Shown in pieces: positions 7,741 to 15,325 of a stretch of DNA of 64,000 nucleotides. Under the pieces are notes generated by a model. The model did no database searches and was not told where the DNA came from. It saw only the letters and a program-made list of their open reading frames with translations. A program made the translations under genes and the position numbers. Numbering within the stretch: the first letter of the stretch is position 1; each line of letters begins with the position of its first letter. Source of the DNA: Palsa-465 sp963800475 (GTDB lineage Bacteria; Actinomycetota; Thermoleophilia; Solirubrobacterales; Solirubrobacteraceae); the NCBI GenBank assembly GCA_963800475.1, contig CAWDAZ010000003.1, positions 186,001 through 250,000 of the forward strand, given 5' to 3'.

Positions 7741-8457
7741 TCAGAACAGGGTCGCGTGCGAGCCCGCGGGGTCGGCCGCCGGCGCAAGGCAGTCCGGCCC
7801 GTCGTAGCGCGCGTCGTTTACGGCGGGTCCGACGGCGGTGACCGAGGTCTGCTCGGAGGGGAGCGGGTTGAGCAGCTCGAGCAGCGCCGCGCGCGGGGTG
7901 CTGGAATTGAGCCATGCCTCCTCGGCGCCGCGCTCGAGGATCACCGGCATCCGGTCGTGGAGCGGGGCGACGGCGGAGTTCGGGGTGGTCGTCAGGATCG
8001 TGCAGGAGCGGAGCTTGGGAGCCTCGCCGTCAGCTCCCGGTGGCCGCCAGATCGACCACAGTCCCGCGAACGCGAACAGCTCGCCGTCCGCCCGCGCGAT
8101 GTGAAACGCCTGTTTGCGCCCGCCCTGGGGCGGCGTGCTCCACTCGTAGAACCCGTCGGCGACGATCAGGCAGCGATAGCGCTCGAACGCAGTCCGGAAC
8201 GCTGGTCGCTCGGTGACGGTCTCGACCCGGGCGTTGATCATCTTCAGCCGCGTGTCGGGCGAGTCTGCCCACGACGGCACGAGCCCCCAGCGCAGCAGCT
8301 CACCGCGTGTCCTGCCTTCCCGGTCGGTCGTCACCGCCAGCACGTCGTCGGCCGGCGCGACGTTGTAGCGGCGCCTGATCTCGACGTCATCTCCGACCGG
8401 GAATCGGGCTCGCACGGCAGCCGGGTCGGGCGTCGCGAGCGTGTAGCGACCGCACAC
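7741..8457 (-). CDS. SOS-response-associated peptidase (SRAP, HMCES/YedK family)
   Basis: SRAP proteins form a thiazolidine crosslink to abasic sites in single-stranded DNA. The 238-aa protein begins MCGRYTL, so Cys2 becomes the catalytic N-terminal residue after Met removal. The other active-site residues are present: Asn32 (NVAP), Glu105 (GFYEW) and His167 (LHDRMPVIL). The gene sits in a run of envelope and lipid genes, with a 17-base gap to the membrane-protein gene upstream and 2 bases to the HAD gene, an unexpected place for a DNA-damage protein. Confidence 0.93.
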   Translation of the reverse strand: MCGRYTLATPDPAAVRARFPVGDDVEIRRRYNVAPADDVLAVTTDREGRTRGELLRWGLVPSWADSPDTRLKMINARVETVTERPAFRTAFERYRCLIVADGFYEWSTPPQGGRKQAFHIARADGELFAFAGLWSIWRPPGADGEAPKLRSCTILTTTPNSAVAPLHDRMPVILERGAEEAWLNSSTPRAALLELLNPLPSEQTSVTAVGPAVNDARYDGPDCLAPAADPAGSHATLF

Positions 8458-8474
8458 GGCGGGCGGCTCCCTGG

Positions 8475-9092
8475 CTACCGCGCGGCGATCTGCTGTGAGC
8501 GTTCGGCCCGTGCGCGTTTCTGGCGCCGGCGTCCGACGTACGCGAGCACCCCGAGGGCCACGGCCACCAGCAGGAAGCCGTAGAAGATCGAGATATCCGG
8601 CGAGATGCCGCCGGCGGCGCTGCCGATCCCGTACACGATCCCGAAGCCGATCGCGAGCACGCCTACGACCAGCACGATCGCCAGCAGGATCCCGCGGATC
8701 CGCGCGAGCATCCCGGCGCTAGCCGGTGGGGCGACGAGCCCCATCAGCCGCAGCCCGTGCAGCTGCCGGTTGGTGGGGGACTCGACACCGAGCCGCTCGG
8801 TCGCCTTCTTGAGGTCGTCGGCGCGCCGCTCGGCGAGCGCCAACGAGGCATCGGCCATCCGCCGCAGCTGCATGCGCTCCTGTGGGCGGGCAGCTGCCAG
8901 CGCTCGCTGGAAGTGGGCGCGGGCCGCCTTGGCGTCATAACGCTCCGCCGCGCGGGCACCGAGAATCGCCTGCGCCGCCGCCTTGTACTTGGTCTCGGCG
9001 GCGAGCTCCTCGTCGGAGCGGCTCTCGAGCTGTTGCATCGCCGCGAGCTGGCTGCGCTGCTCGACCCGCATCATTCGCTGCTGCTTGGGCAT
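8475..9092 (-). CDS. Conserved membrane protein with N-terminal helical region
   Basis: The 205-aa product is not assigned to a named family. Residues 1-105 are charged, Ala/Arg-rich and helical (TPR-like 'ARAAERYDAKAARAHFQRAL'). They are followed by two clear membrane spans (about 130-155 and 165-187) and a basic tail. It is the first gene of the minus-strand run that includes SRAP, murT and gatD, with a 17-base gap to SRAP. A TAGACT -10-like box lies 9 bases before the ATG. Its position suggests a membrane role linked to this operon; the function is unknown. Confidence 0.6.
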   Translation of the reverse strand: MPKQQRMMRVEQRSQLAAMQQLESRSDEELAAETKYKAAAQAILGARAAERYDAKAARAHFQRALAAARPQERMQLRRMADASLALAERRADDLKKATERLGVESPTNRQLHGLRLMGLVAPPASAGMLARIRGILLAIVLVVGVLAIGFGIVYGIGSAAGGISPDISIFYGFLLVAVALGVLAYVGRRRQKRARAERSQQIAAR

Positions 9093-9101
9093 CCGCCTTG
9101 G

Positions 9102-9107
9102 AGTCTA
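9102..9107 (-). promoter_or_regulatory. Candidate -10 box at the head of the murT/gatD operon
   Basis: On the minus strand TAGACT lies 9 bases upstream of ATG 9092, in the 33-base gap after the 3D-domain gene. It could start the eight-gene transcript. No convincing -35 is seen. Confidence 0.35.
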
Positions 9108-9125
9108 GTCGGCCGCGCGGAGCCG

Positions 9126-9968
9126 TCAGCCGTGCGGTTTGATCACGAACGCCGACTGGCTGACCAGGTACTGGCCGCCGTCGGTCGGGCTGCGAGGCGG
9201 CGTGCGGTACACGTCGATCCGGTGGCCGTTGATCGCGCCGCCGGTGTCCTGGGCCAGGAACCAGCCGCCATAGCCGTCGTGGCGGTAGGCGGGGATGTAG
9301 ACGCGGCTGCCGAGTGGGATCACGCGCGGGTCGACGGCGATCGACTGGTAGAAGCGGATCGGGAGCGCGGAGCCGGGGGCGAAGCTAACCCCCGGCAGCG
9401 GTACATAACGTCCGCCGGCGCCGTTGGCCCAGCCGCCGGCCTGGAGGGGAAAGGTGACGGCTCCGCCCGGCCCGCGCCAGAACGCCCCCGCCCGCCAATA
9501 GGGCGCTCCGGCGGCGAACCCGTTCGAGGCATCGGTCGGCTGGCCGGACCGGGTGACCCAGCCGCCGTCGCCGAGCGAGTCGATGTGGTACATGCGCCCG
9601 TCGAGGCCGTAGCCCTGGCCTTCCATCGACATGCCTTCGGCGGAGTACAGCCAGTCGATCCGGTGCTTTCCCGGTAGTCCGGGCGCGCTGACGAGCTTGC
9701 CGCGGAACCACGACTCCGGTGCCGGCCAGTACTCGGTGATCGTGATCCCGCGCAGCCACGAGCCGTGCGCGTTCTTGGCGGGCGCCGGGGGGACGCTGGG
9801 GTGGCTCTGGTTGGGCGACAAGGCGCCCGGAGCCGCGCCGCCGCTCGGCATGCTCAAGGCTCCGGAGGTGCCGGCGCCGAGTGCCACCGACGGCGCCGCC
9901 ATCGCCAACCCGGCGGCGAGCAGCCCGACGATGCGGCGCGCGGCCGAAGGTCCGCACATGGTGCGCAT
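9126..9968 (-). CDS. Secreted 3D-domain (double-psi beta-barrel) protein
   Basis: The 280-aa protein has an N-terminal signal peptide (hydrophobic 13-31, Ala-rich cleavage region). Its C-terminal 3D domain contains the family aspartates in SIAVDPRVIPLGSRVYI and AQDTGGAINGHRIDVY, the fold shared by MltA and the 3D domain of resuscitation and lytic proteins. It is probably a cell-wall-acting or wall-bound protein, although activity on peptidoglycan is not shown by the sequence. The middle (about 70-190) is rich in Gly/Trp and unassigned. Two ATG starts (9968, 9959) are possible; GAATCT lies 6 bases before the first. Confidence 0.8.
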   Translation of the reverse strand: MRTMCGPSAARRIVGLLAAGLAMAAPSVALGAGTSGALSMPSGGAAPGALSPNQSHPSVPPAPAKNAHGSWLRGITITEYWPAPESWFRGKLVSAPGLPGKHRIDWLYSAEGMSMEGQGYGLDGRMYHIDSLGDGGWVTRSGQPTDASNGFAAGAPYWRAGAFWRGPGGAVTFPLQAGGWANGAGGRYVPLPGVSFAPGSALPIRFYQSIAVDPRVIPLGSRVYIPAYRHDGYGGWFLAQDTGGAINGHRIDVYRTPPRSPTDGGQYLVSQSAFVIKPHG

Positions 9969-10135
9969 CCGATCAGATTCTCGGCCACGGCGCGAATTCC
10001 CTTGAATCGCGCGTTTCGGCGCCCGCTGGGCGCATCATCCGGAACAGGTGAGGTAAACCCCGTCGCTCGTCACGACTATCAATCGATGGACCTAGGGCGC
10101 GCACGGCCGACGGACGGGTCGCCTCGAGCCTCTGA

Positions 10136-10852
10136 ATGCCGTCGCCAGCGAGATTCAGCCGGCGGCTGATGGGTCAGGTCGTCCTCCTCTCGCTGGCTGC
10201 GTCGTTCAACCCGACGCTGGTCGCGGCTACCACTGTGATGTTGGTGCTCGACAGGCCGGTGCGGCTGATGTTGGGCTACCTGCTCGGGGCGTACCTCACG
10301 AGCATCACACTCGGGCTGGTGATCGTCTTCTCCCTGACCGGCTCGAGCGCGAGCAACACGACGGAGAACACGATCAGTCCCGCTGTCGACATTGCTCTGG
10401 GAGGGATCGCGCTCGCGATCTCGTTCGTCCTCTATACCGGGCGCCACGACCGCCTCAGGGAGCGCCGGCGAGCACGAAAGGCGGCGAAGCCCGACAAGGG
10501 TCCTCCGCGTTGGCAGCGCGAGCTGAGCAAGGGCTCCGCCCGCACGACGTTCGTCATCGGAGCGCTCCTGACGCTTCCGGGCGCCTCGTATCTCGCCGGG
10601 CTCGATCACATCCACGAGTTGAAGTACTCGACGCCCGTGACCGTGCTGGTCGTGATCGGCTTCAACCTCGTGATGCTGTGGCTGCTCGAGGTTCCGCTAG
10701 TCAGCTTCGTGGTTGCCCCGGAGTGGACGCCTCGTGCGATCGAACGGGCCAGAGCGTGGGTCGGCCGCCATACCCACGCGTTCGCGGTCCGTGGACTGGC
10801 TGTAATTGGCTCGCTCCTGGTAATCAAGGGAATCGTGGGGCTGGTCACCTGA
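10136..10852 (+). CDS. GAP/Sap-family (LysE-like) integral membrane protein
   Basis: The 238-aa protein has about six hydrophobic spans in the pattern of the actinobacterial GAP family (peptidoglycolipid-addressing/Sap proteins, LysE superfamily). The first span contains 'LAASFNPTLVAATTVML', the family's Asn-Pro helix start. A basic cytoplasmic loop (about 105-125, RERRRARKAAK) separates two halves. Relatives help export surface lipids. The start is uncertain: ATG 10136 or ATG 10169 (MGQVVLLSLAAS), neither with a good ribosome-binding site. A K+ channel gene follows. Confidence 0.7.
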   Translation: MPSPARFSRRLMGQVVLLSLAASFNPTLVAATTVMLVLDRPVRLMLGYLLGAYLTSITLGLVIVFSLTGSSASNTTENTISPAVDIALGGIALAISFVLYTGRHDRLRERRRARKAAKPDKGPPRWQRELSKGSARTTFVIGALLTLPGASYLAGLDHIHELKYSTPVTVLVVIGFNLVMLWLLEVPLVSFVVAPEWTPRAIERARAWVGRHTHAFAVRGLAVIGSLLVIKGIVGLVT

Positions 10853-10905
10853 TGGAACCGGCCGGCCAACGTGACCGCGTCGCCGACGGGAGGTGAGAAG
10901 CCCGA

Positions 10906-11364
10906 GTGCAATCTCAGTCGCCGACGAGTCGCCCCGAGCGCTGGTTGGACCGGCATCTGTCGCGTGAGGGGCTCCGCCCGCGCGATGCGGCGTACCTGAT
11001 TGCCTCGTTCTGGGCTGTCGCCGTGGTCGTCTTCGGCGTCGTCGAGCGGGTGATCGATCCAAAGACATTTCACTCGGTGTGGCTCGGGATGTGGTGGGCG
11101 GTTCAGACCGTCACGACGGTTGGGTACGGGGATGTCGTCCCGGACCAGACCGCCGGGAAGGTGATCGCCGCGTTCCTGATGCTCGGCGGGCTGTCGCTGA
11201 TTGCCGTGGTGACAGCGGCGATCACGAGCGGCTTCGTCTCACGCGCGGAGGCCCGCCGCGCGGCCACCGGCGAGGATCCCGTGTTGCAGCAACTCGATCA
11301 GCTGACGGCTGAGGTGCAAGCGCTACGGGCCGAGCTCGATCGGCGCCAGCGGGACAGCGATTGA
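10906..11364 (+). CDS. Two-TM potassium channel protein
   Basis: The 152-aa protein is a minimal ion channel: TM1 (about 29-47), a pore helix, the K+ selectivity filter TVGYGD (71-76), and TM2 (about 87-110). A C-terminal helix (about 127-148) with heptad-like leucines could be a tetramerising coiled coil. No RCK/TrkA-N domain is present, so gating is unknown. GTG 10906 is preceded by the strong ribosome-binding site GGGAGGTGAG at 10889-10898. It lies 53 bases after the GAP-family gene in the same direction. Confidence 0.88.
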   Translation: MQSQSPTSRPERWLDRHLSREGLRPRDAAYLIASFWAVAVVVFGVVERVIDPKTFHSVWLGMWWAVQTVTTVGYGDVVPDQTAGKVIAAFLMLGGLSLIAVVTAAITSGFVSRAEARRAATGEDPVLQQLDQLTAEVQALRAELDRRQRDSD

Positions 11365-11438
11365 CGACGAGTTCCGACCGGACAGAGCCGCATCCAGCCG
11401 CCTCGGAACCGCCGTTTCGCCCCTATCGGTTCACATAA

Positions 11439-11453
11439 GCTCGATTATCGAGC
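11439..11453. repeat. Perfect 7-bp palindrome downstream of the K+ channel gene
   Basis: GCTCGAT-T-ATCGAGC is an exact inverted repeat in the AT-richer 207-base gap between the channel gene and the collagen-like gene. It lacks a T-tract, so it may be an operator rather than a terminator. The rest of the gap shows no gene. Confidence 0.4.
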
Positions 11454-11536
11454 ATTGAAAGTGCGCTATTGCAGGGCCGTGGCCGCCACTGCTCCCTATC
11501 GATCTAGGCGGAAGTGCTCGGCATAACGCCGATGTC

Positions 11537-11543
11537 GCAACTT
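11537..11543 (+). promoter_or_regulatory. GCAACTT box upstream of the collagen-like gene
   Basis: The heptamer lies 28 bases before ATG 11572. The same heptamer precedes two other secreted-protein genes (13362 and 34851). It may be the -35 element of an ECF-type promoter whose start site lies close to the initiation codon. Confidence 0.35.
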
Positions 11544-11571
11544 TGTCGCGGAGTGCGCGTTTTCAGTTCGT

Positions 11572-12330
11572 ATGCGAGCTTTGCCTACGACGGTGTCGCT
11601 GCTGGCCCTGTTCATTGCCCTCGGCGGCACCGGATACGCGTTGACGAGCGCCGGTGGTCGAAGTCAGAGCGTGATACACGCCTGCATCGACAACAAGACC
11701 GGCGCGGTACGTATCGTTAGAGGTCCCAGGGCGTGCCATCGCAGTCACCCGGGCGATCCGGGCGAGCGGTCAGTGGCCTGGAATCAGACTGGTCCCGTCG
11801 GGCGGACTGGTCCCGTCGGGCGGACTGGTCGGACCGGGCCGACCGGCCCCGTCGGGCCCAGCGATTCCTACTACTCCGCAGCCACCCCGGGGAATTTGGC
11901 GCCGCACCCGGACGGCGGCGTGTCCGTCACGGTCCCGCCAGGCAACTACACGGCAACCGGCGGGTGCACGGCTCTATACGAGGCGCCGCCAGGAACGTCT
12001 TTGGCGTTCAGCATCGCTAGGGCCGAGCTCAATATCGGACCTCCGACAATTCCCGCGAGCCCCGGCGGACCCGGAAACGGCCCCTTCTCATATGGGTCCG
12101 AAGCGTCGGTCCCGAACACCGGCCCCGTGACCATCGGTGGCCATGAAGATTTTCAGTACGGCTCAGCTGCGCTCTCCGACACGGGAGCGTTCTCGCTTCC
12201 GAATGGTGGAGCGATCTCCCAAAGTTGCTCGAACGATGTGACGGGCGGGGACGTGACGTTTTTCAACCTAACCGCGACCCGCGTCGGGACGCTGCACGCC
12301 ACGGCAGGCGACGTAATAGGGCAGCCCTAG
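11572..12330 (+). CDS. Secreted collagen-like surface protein
   Basis: The 252-aa product begins with a signal-like segment typical of Thermoleophilia surface proteins (TTVSLLALFIALGGTGYALT). Next comes the module 'HACIDNKTGAVRIVRGPRAC' with paired cysteines, then a short collagen-like Gly-X-Y stretch (about 74-96: GPVGRTG repeats). The C-terminal globular domain of about 150 aa has two more cysteines. It is probably exported and surface-displayed; its ligand is unknown. No ribosome-binding site is visible before the ATG. The codon choice and GC content look lower than in flanking housekeeping genes. Confidence 0.75.
   Translation: MRALPTTVSLLALFIALGGTGYALTSAGGRSQSVIHACIDNKTGAVRIVRGPRACHRSHPGDPGERSVAWNQTGPVGRTGPVGRTGRTGPTGPVGPSDSYYSAATPGNLAPHPDGGVSVTVPPGNYTATGGCTALYEAPPGTSLAFSIARAELNIGPPTIPASPGGPGNGPFSYGSEASVPNTGPVTIGGHEDFQYGSAALSDTGAFSLPNGGAISQSCSNDVTGGDVTFFNLTATRVGTLHATAGDVIGQP
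11788..11823 (+). repeat. 18-bp tandem repeat inside the collagen-like gene
   Basis: GACTGGTCCCGTCGGGCG occurs twice head to tail (11788-11805, 11806-11823) and encodes the repeated TGPVGR unit. Because it is an in-frame multiple of nine bases, copy-number change would lengthen or shorten the Gly-X-Y region without a frameshift. Confidence 0.8.
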
Positions 12331-12343
12331 GCCAGTCTCGCGC

Positions 12344-13344
12344 GTGCCTCCCAGCGGCGAGCGGGTGATGGTCTTCAGCAGCGGCGTCGAGATCAGCAAC
12401 GGCGCGATCGTCGACCCACCGGTCAGCTCGCTGTCGGCGCAGTCGACGCTCGTCAACGGCCGGTACCAGCCGACGCTGACGATCAGGCCCGGAGAAATAC
12501 AGCGGTGGCGGATGCTGAACGCGTCCATCGTGTTCATGCGCCTGCAGCTCGAGGGGCACGTGCTCCACAAGATGGCGGTCGACGGAAACACGCTGGCGCG
12601 GGTCTCGCCGGAGCAGGTCGTCGAGATCCCCCCCGGCGGCCGCGTGGACGTGCTCGTGCAGGCCGATCGCGCCGGCACCTTCAACCTGCGGTCGCTCAGC
12701 TTCGACAAGTTCGGGGTGTTCGCCACGTCGATGGTGCCGGTGCCACAGCCGGTGGTCCGCGTCATCGCGCAGGGCAGCCCGGTGTCCCCGCGGCCCGAGC
12801 TCCCCGACACCCTCGTGCCGTTCGACGACCTACGGGGCGCGAAGATCGATTACCGGCGGACGCTGAGGCTCCAAGAGCTCGAGCCGCGTGGGATAAAGGC
12901 CACGGACTCCCGCTACAAGAACCAGTTCTACGCCTATTACGTCAACGGGCGCTGTTCAACCTGCACCGTGTCGATCAGACGATGGTGCTCGGCGACACCG
13001 AGGAGTGGCTGTTCGTCAACGAAACGTACGAGCCCCACCCGGTCCACATCCATCAGAACCCGTTCCAGGTGGTCGCCGTCAACGGCAGGCCGGTCGACGA
13101 GCGCCACTACCGGGACACCGCCACGCTGCCGGCCTTCGGCACGCTCACGATCCGGACCCGGTTCCTCGACTTCACCGGCAGGTTCGTGTGGCACTGTCAC
13201 ATCCTGTTCCACGAGGACCACGGAATGATGCAGCTGCTCGAGGTGGTGAAGAACGGGCGGCCGGAGACCCTGGCGGATGTCCCGCTGACCGCCGATTTCA
13301 CCAGCTCGCAGCAGCCCTACGTGTGGCACCTGCCGCTGGTCTGA
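12344..13344 (+). pseudogene. Multicopper oxidase, N-terminally truncated and frameshifted
   Basis: Homology to laccase/CueO/CotA-type multicopper oxidases begins abruptly in cupredoxin domain 2 (TLVNGRYQPTLTIRPGE..WR). Domain 1 with the first HxH copper motifs is missing; upstream is the collagen-like gene, which ends at 12330. The frame runs from 12344 to about 12949 and continues one base back (from GCG CTG TTC at 12949) to TGA 13344. Restoring one G in the GGG at 12947-12949 would join them. The domain 3 copper ligands remain intact: HPVHIH and the HCHILFHEDHGMM type 1/3 motif. The frameshift could be a sequencing error, but the missing N-terminus argues for a real remnant. Confidence 0.8.
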
Positions 13345-13361
13345 TCGCCTCGGCGACCGCC

Positions 13362-13368
13362 GCAACTT
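13362..13368 (+). promoter_or_regulatory. GCAACTT box upstream of the FN3 protein gene
   Basis: This lies in the 13-base string GCCGCAACTTCCC (13359-13371), which recurs exactly before the glycosidase gene at 34882. It sits 49 bases before ATG 13418. GATAGA starts 15 bases downstream and could be the -10. Confidence 0.35.
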
Positions 13369-13370
13369 CC

Positions 13371-13414
13371 CGCCTCCTCGCGGGATAGAGGTCATAGACG
13401 AACGCGAGGAGGCG
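13371..13414 (+). promoter_or_regulatory. 12-bp hairpin that sequesters the Shine-Dalgarno of the FN3 protein gene
   Basis: CGCCTCCTCGCG (13371-13382) is the exact reverse complement of CGCGAGGAGGCG (13403-13414), with a 20-base loop. The right arm contains the ribosome-binding site GAGGAGG (13406-13412), 5 bases before ATG 13418. If the transcript starts upstream of the left arm, the site would be buried in a very stable stem, a layout typical of translational switches or RNA thermometers. If transcription starts in the loop, the repeat would act only in DNA. Confidence 0.6.
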
Positions 13415-13417
13415 TCG

Positions 13418-14440
13418 ATGAAGCGCAAGCTGTTTGCAGTCGCAGGCACGGCGGCGGTGGCCGCCGCACTCGGTGGCGTCGCGGCCGCCGCATCGGCACC
13501 GACGGCGATCACCGGCAGCGCCACCGCGGTCAAGCAGACCACCGCGACGCTGAACGGGACCGTCAACCCGGACGGGACCAGCACCACCTACTACTTCCAG
13601 TGGGGGCTGACGACGAGCTACGGCGCGGCCGGAGCGCCCGTCTCGGCCGGCGCCGGGGTCAGGGCGAAGGGCGTCAGCCGCGGGGCCACCGGGCTCGTGG
13701 AGGGGACCGTCTACCACTACCGGCTGGTCGCGACCAACCAGTTCGGCACCGCGTACGGCGCCGACCGGACCTTCAAGACCACCGGCCACGCACCGCCGGG
13801 CGTGCTGACCGGCCAGGCGGTGCGGATCGCCACGACGAGCGCGACGCTGACCGGCGCCGTGTACGCGGGCAGCGAGTCGACGAGCGCGGTCTTCCAGTGG
13901 GGCACGAGCACCGGGTACGGCCAGAACACGGCCGCGCAGACGTTCGCGCCGAGCACCAATGCGCAGCTGGCCGTGAGCGTGCTGGCCGGCATCCTGGCGC
14001 CGGGGACGATCTACCACTTCCGCCTCGCCGCCAGCCACGCCGGCGCGCCGACCTCGTACGGAGCCGACCAGAGCTTCATGACGTTCCCCTCGCCGCGGCC
14101 GACCCCGCGCGTGGTGGCCGGCACGACTCCCCACCGCGTGCGGCGCGGCCCGTTCGTGCTGACGACGACGGGCAGCGTGATCGGACCGAGCTGGATCCCG
14201 GCCCAGTACGCGTGCAACGGCGACGTCACGATCCGGTTCTTCCGCGGCCTCCGGCAGGTCGGCTTCACGCTCGCGGGGATCCAGCCGAACTGCACGTTTG
14301 CCGGCCGCACGGTGTTCAACCGGATCCCCGGTGGCCACAGCGGCCGCCGGCCGGTCACGCTGCGGATCGTCGTCCGCTCGATCCACAACGACTACCTGGG
14401 GACCAACAAGGCCCCCAACGAGCACGTCCAGCTCGGTTAG
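13418..14440 (+). CDS. Secreted protein with fibronectin type III-like repeats
   Basis: The 340-aa protein has a signal peptide (MKRKLFAVAG.. AAAASA, cleavage near residue 28). Two FN3-like repeats follow (about 30-128 and 132-225), each with the pattern 'ATLNGTVNPDGTSTTYYFQWG..YGA' and '(T/I)YH(Y/F)R(L)xA'. A C-terminal beta-rich domain (about 240-340) contains Cys pairs in QYACNGD and QPNCTF. It is probably an extracellular adhesion or wall protein; no catalytic motif is visible. Translation uses GAGGAGG within a 12-bp inverted repeat. Its end overlaps the convergent hydrolase gene by 4 bases. Confidence 0.78.
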   Translation: MKRKLFAVAGTAAVAAALGGVAAAASAPTAITGSATAVKQTTATLNGTVNPDGTSTTYYFQWGLTTSYGAAGAPVSAGAGVRAKGVSRGATGLVEGTVYHYRLVATNQFGTAYGADRTFKTTGHAPPGVLTGQAVRIATTSATLTGAVYAGSESTSAVFQWGTSTGYGQNTAAQTFAPSTNAQLAVSVLAGILAPGTIYHFRLAASHAGAPTSYGADQSFMTFPSPRPTPRVVAGTTPHRVRRGPFVLTTTGSVIGPSWIPAQYACNGDVTIRFFRGLRQVGFTLAGIQPNCTFAGRTVFNRIPGGHSGRRPVTLRIVVRSIHNDYLGTNKAPNEHVQLG

Positions 14441-15264
14441 GCCGCCTCGCGCACGACGTCGGCGATCACCGCCGAGACCCGGCTCCCCTGCCACGCCAGC
14501 GGCGCGGAGCCGGTTTCGTCGCGCACCAGTGTCGCGTCCGGGATCGCTGCTGCGTACGCCTCGGCGAGCGCCTCCGGATGCCCGGGATCCGCCGCATCGC
14601 CGCTCGCGACGACCGTCACCGGCACCGACAGTGTCCGAAGCTCGTCGAGGCTCCCGAACGGCCGCGAGCGAGGCACCGCGCGGAGCGCGTCGGCCACCGC
14701 CCGAGGATGCCGGTGCAGCTCGATCCGCTGCCGGAGCGCCTTCAGCGTCGCCTCCCGCCACCGCTCCGCGACGCCCGCATCCCCGTAGGCGCGCACGAAC
14801 CCCTCCACCCCGCCCTGCTCGAGCCCGTCTGCGAGCGCGTCCCAGCGCGCCAGCCGGCCGGGATCGTCCTGGGTGGCCGGGTCGTACCCAGGGGTTATGA
14901 CAACAAGCCCCCCGACCCGGCCGGACGCTTGCAGCGCCATCCGCAGCGCCGTGTGGGCGCCCATCGACACGCCGGCGAGCACCGCGCGCTCGACCGCGAA
15001 GGCGTCCAGGACGGCCCCGAGGTCCACCTCCAGGTCCCCGTACGTATAGGCGGCGGGATCCGGGGCCGGTGAGGAGCCGCCGTGCCCGCGGGCGTCATAG
15101 GCGATCACGCGGTGCCCGGAGCGCTCGAGCCGCCGCGACCCCATCACCACGTATTTGTGGGTCGCGGTGAGCCCGTGCAGCAGCACGACGGCGGGGCCCT
15201 CCCCTGCCTCGGCCGCGAGCAGCCGAGCGCCCATGCTCTGCACCCGATGCTCGGCGGCGGCCAA
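14437..15264 (-). CDS. Alpha/beta hydrolase fold protein
   Basis: The 275-aa protein has the oxyanion segment VVLLHGLTAT (27-36), the strand YDARGHGGS (56-64) and the nucleophile elbow GVSMGAH with Ser100. The acid is probably Asp in VVASGDAADPG. The place where the catalytic His normally stands (usual G-H near the C-terminus) reads ETGSAPLAWQGSRV, so the canonical His appears to be absent and activity is uncertain. The start is TTG 15264, 6 bases after the -10-like TAAGCT. It is divergent from the thioredoxin gene. Confidence 0.78.
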   Translation of the reverse strand: MAAAEHRVQSMGARLLAAEAGEGPAVVLLHGLTATHKYVVMGSRRLERSGHRVIAYDARGHGGSSPAPDPAAYTYGDLEVDLGAVLDAFAVERAVLAGVSMGAHTALRMALQASGRVGGLVVITPGYDPATQDDPGRLARWDALADGLEQGGVEGFVRAYGDAGVAERWREATLKALRQRIELHRHPRAVADALRAVPRSRPFGSLDELRTLSVPVTVVASGDAADPGHPEALAEAYAAAIPDATLVRDETGSAPLAWQGSRVSAVIADVVREAA

Positions 15265-15270
15265 GCCCTG

Positions 15271-15276
15271 AGCTTA
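15271..15276 (-). promoter_or_regulatory. Candidate -10 box of a leaderless hydrolase promoter
   Basis: On the minus strand TAAGCT lies 6 bases before TTG 15264 with no ribosome-binding site. It supports the TTG as the true start. Confidence 0.4.
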
Positions 15277-15312
15277 ATCGCGAGGGCCGCTTGCGAGCCG
15301 CGCCGACCCTAC

Positions 15313-15318
15313 TACCAT
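15313..15318 (+). promoter_or_regulatory. Candidate -10 box of a leaderless thioredoxin-like gene promoter
   Basis: TACCAT lies 7 bases before ATG 15326. It is identical to the hflX box at 506 and there is no Shine-Dalgarno. Confidence 0.45.
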
Positions 15319-15325
15319 CGCATCC

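Noticed and set aside
11514..11720. Small open frame overlapping the start of the collagen-like gene
   Set aside because: It has no ribosome-binding site or signal, and the overlapping frame encodes a recognisable surface protein.
12940..12960. Programmed -1 frameshift in the multicopper oxidase
   Set aside because: There is no slippery X-XXY-YYZ heptamer or downstream stem; with the missing N-terminus a degenerate gene or a base-call error is simpler.
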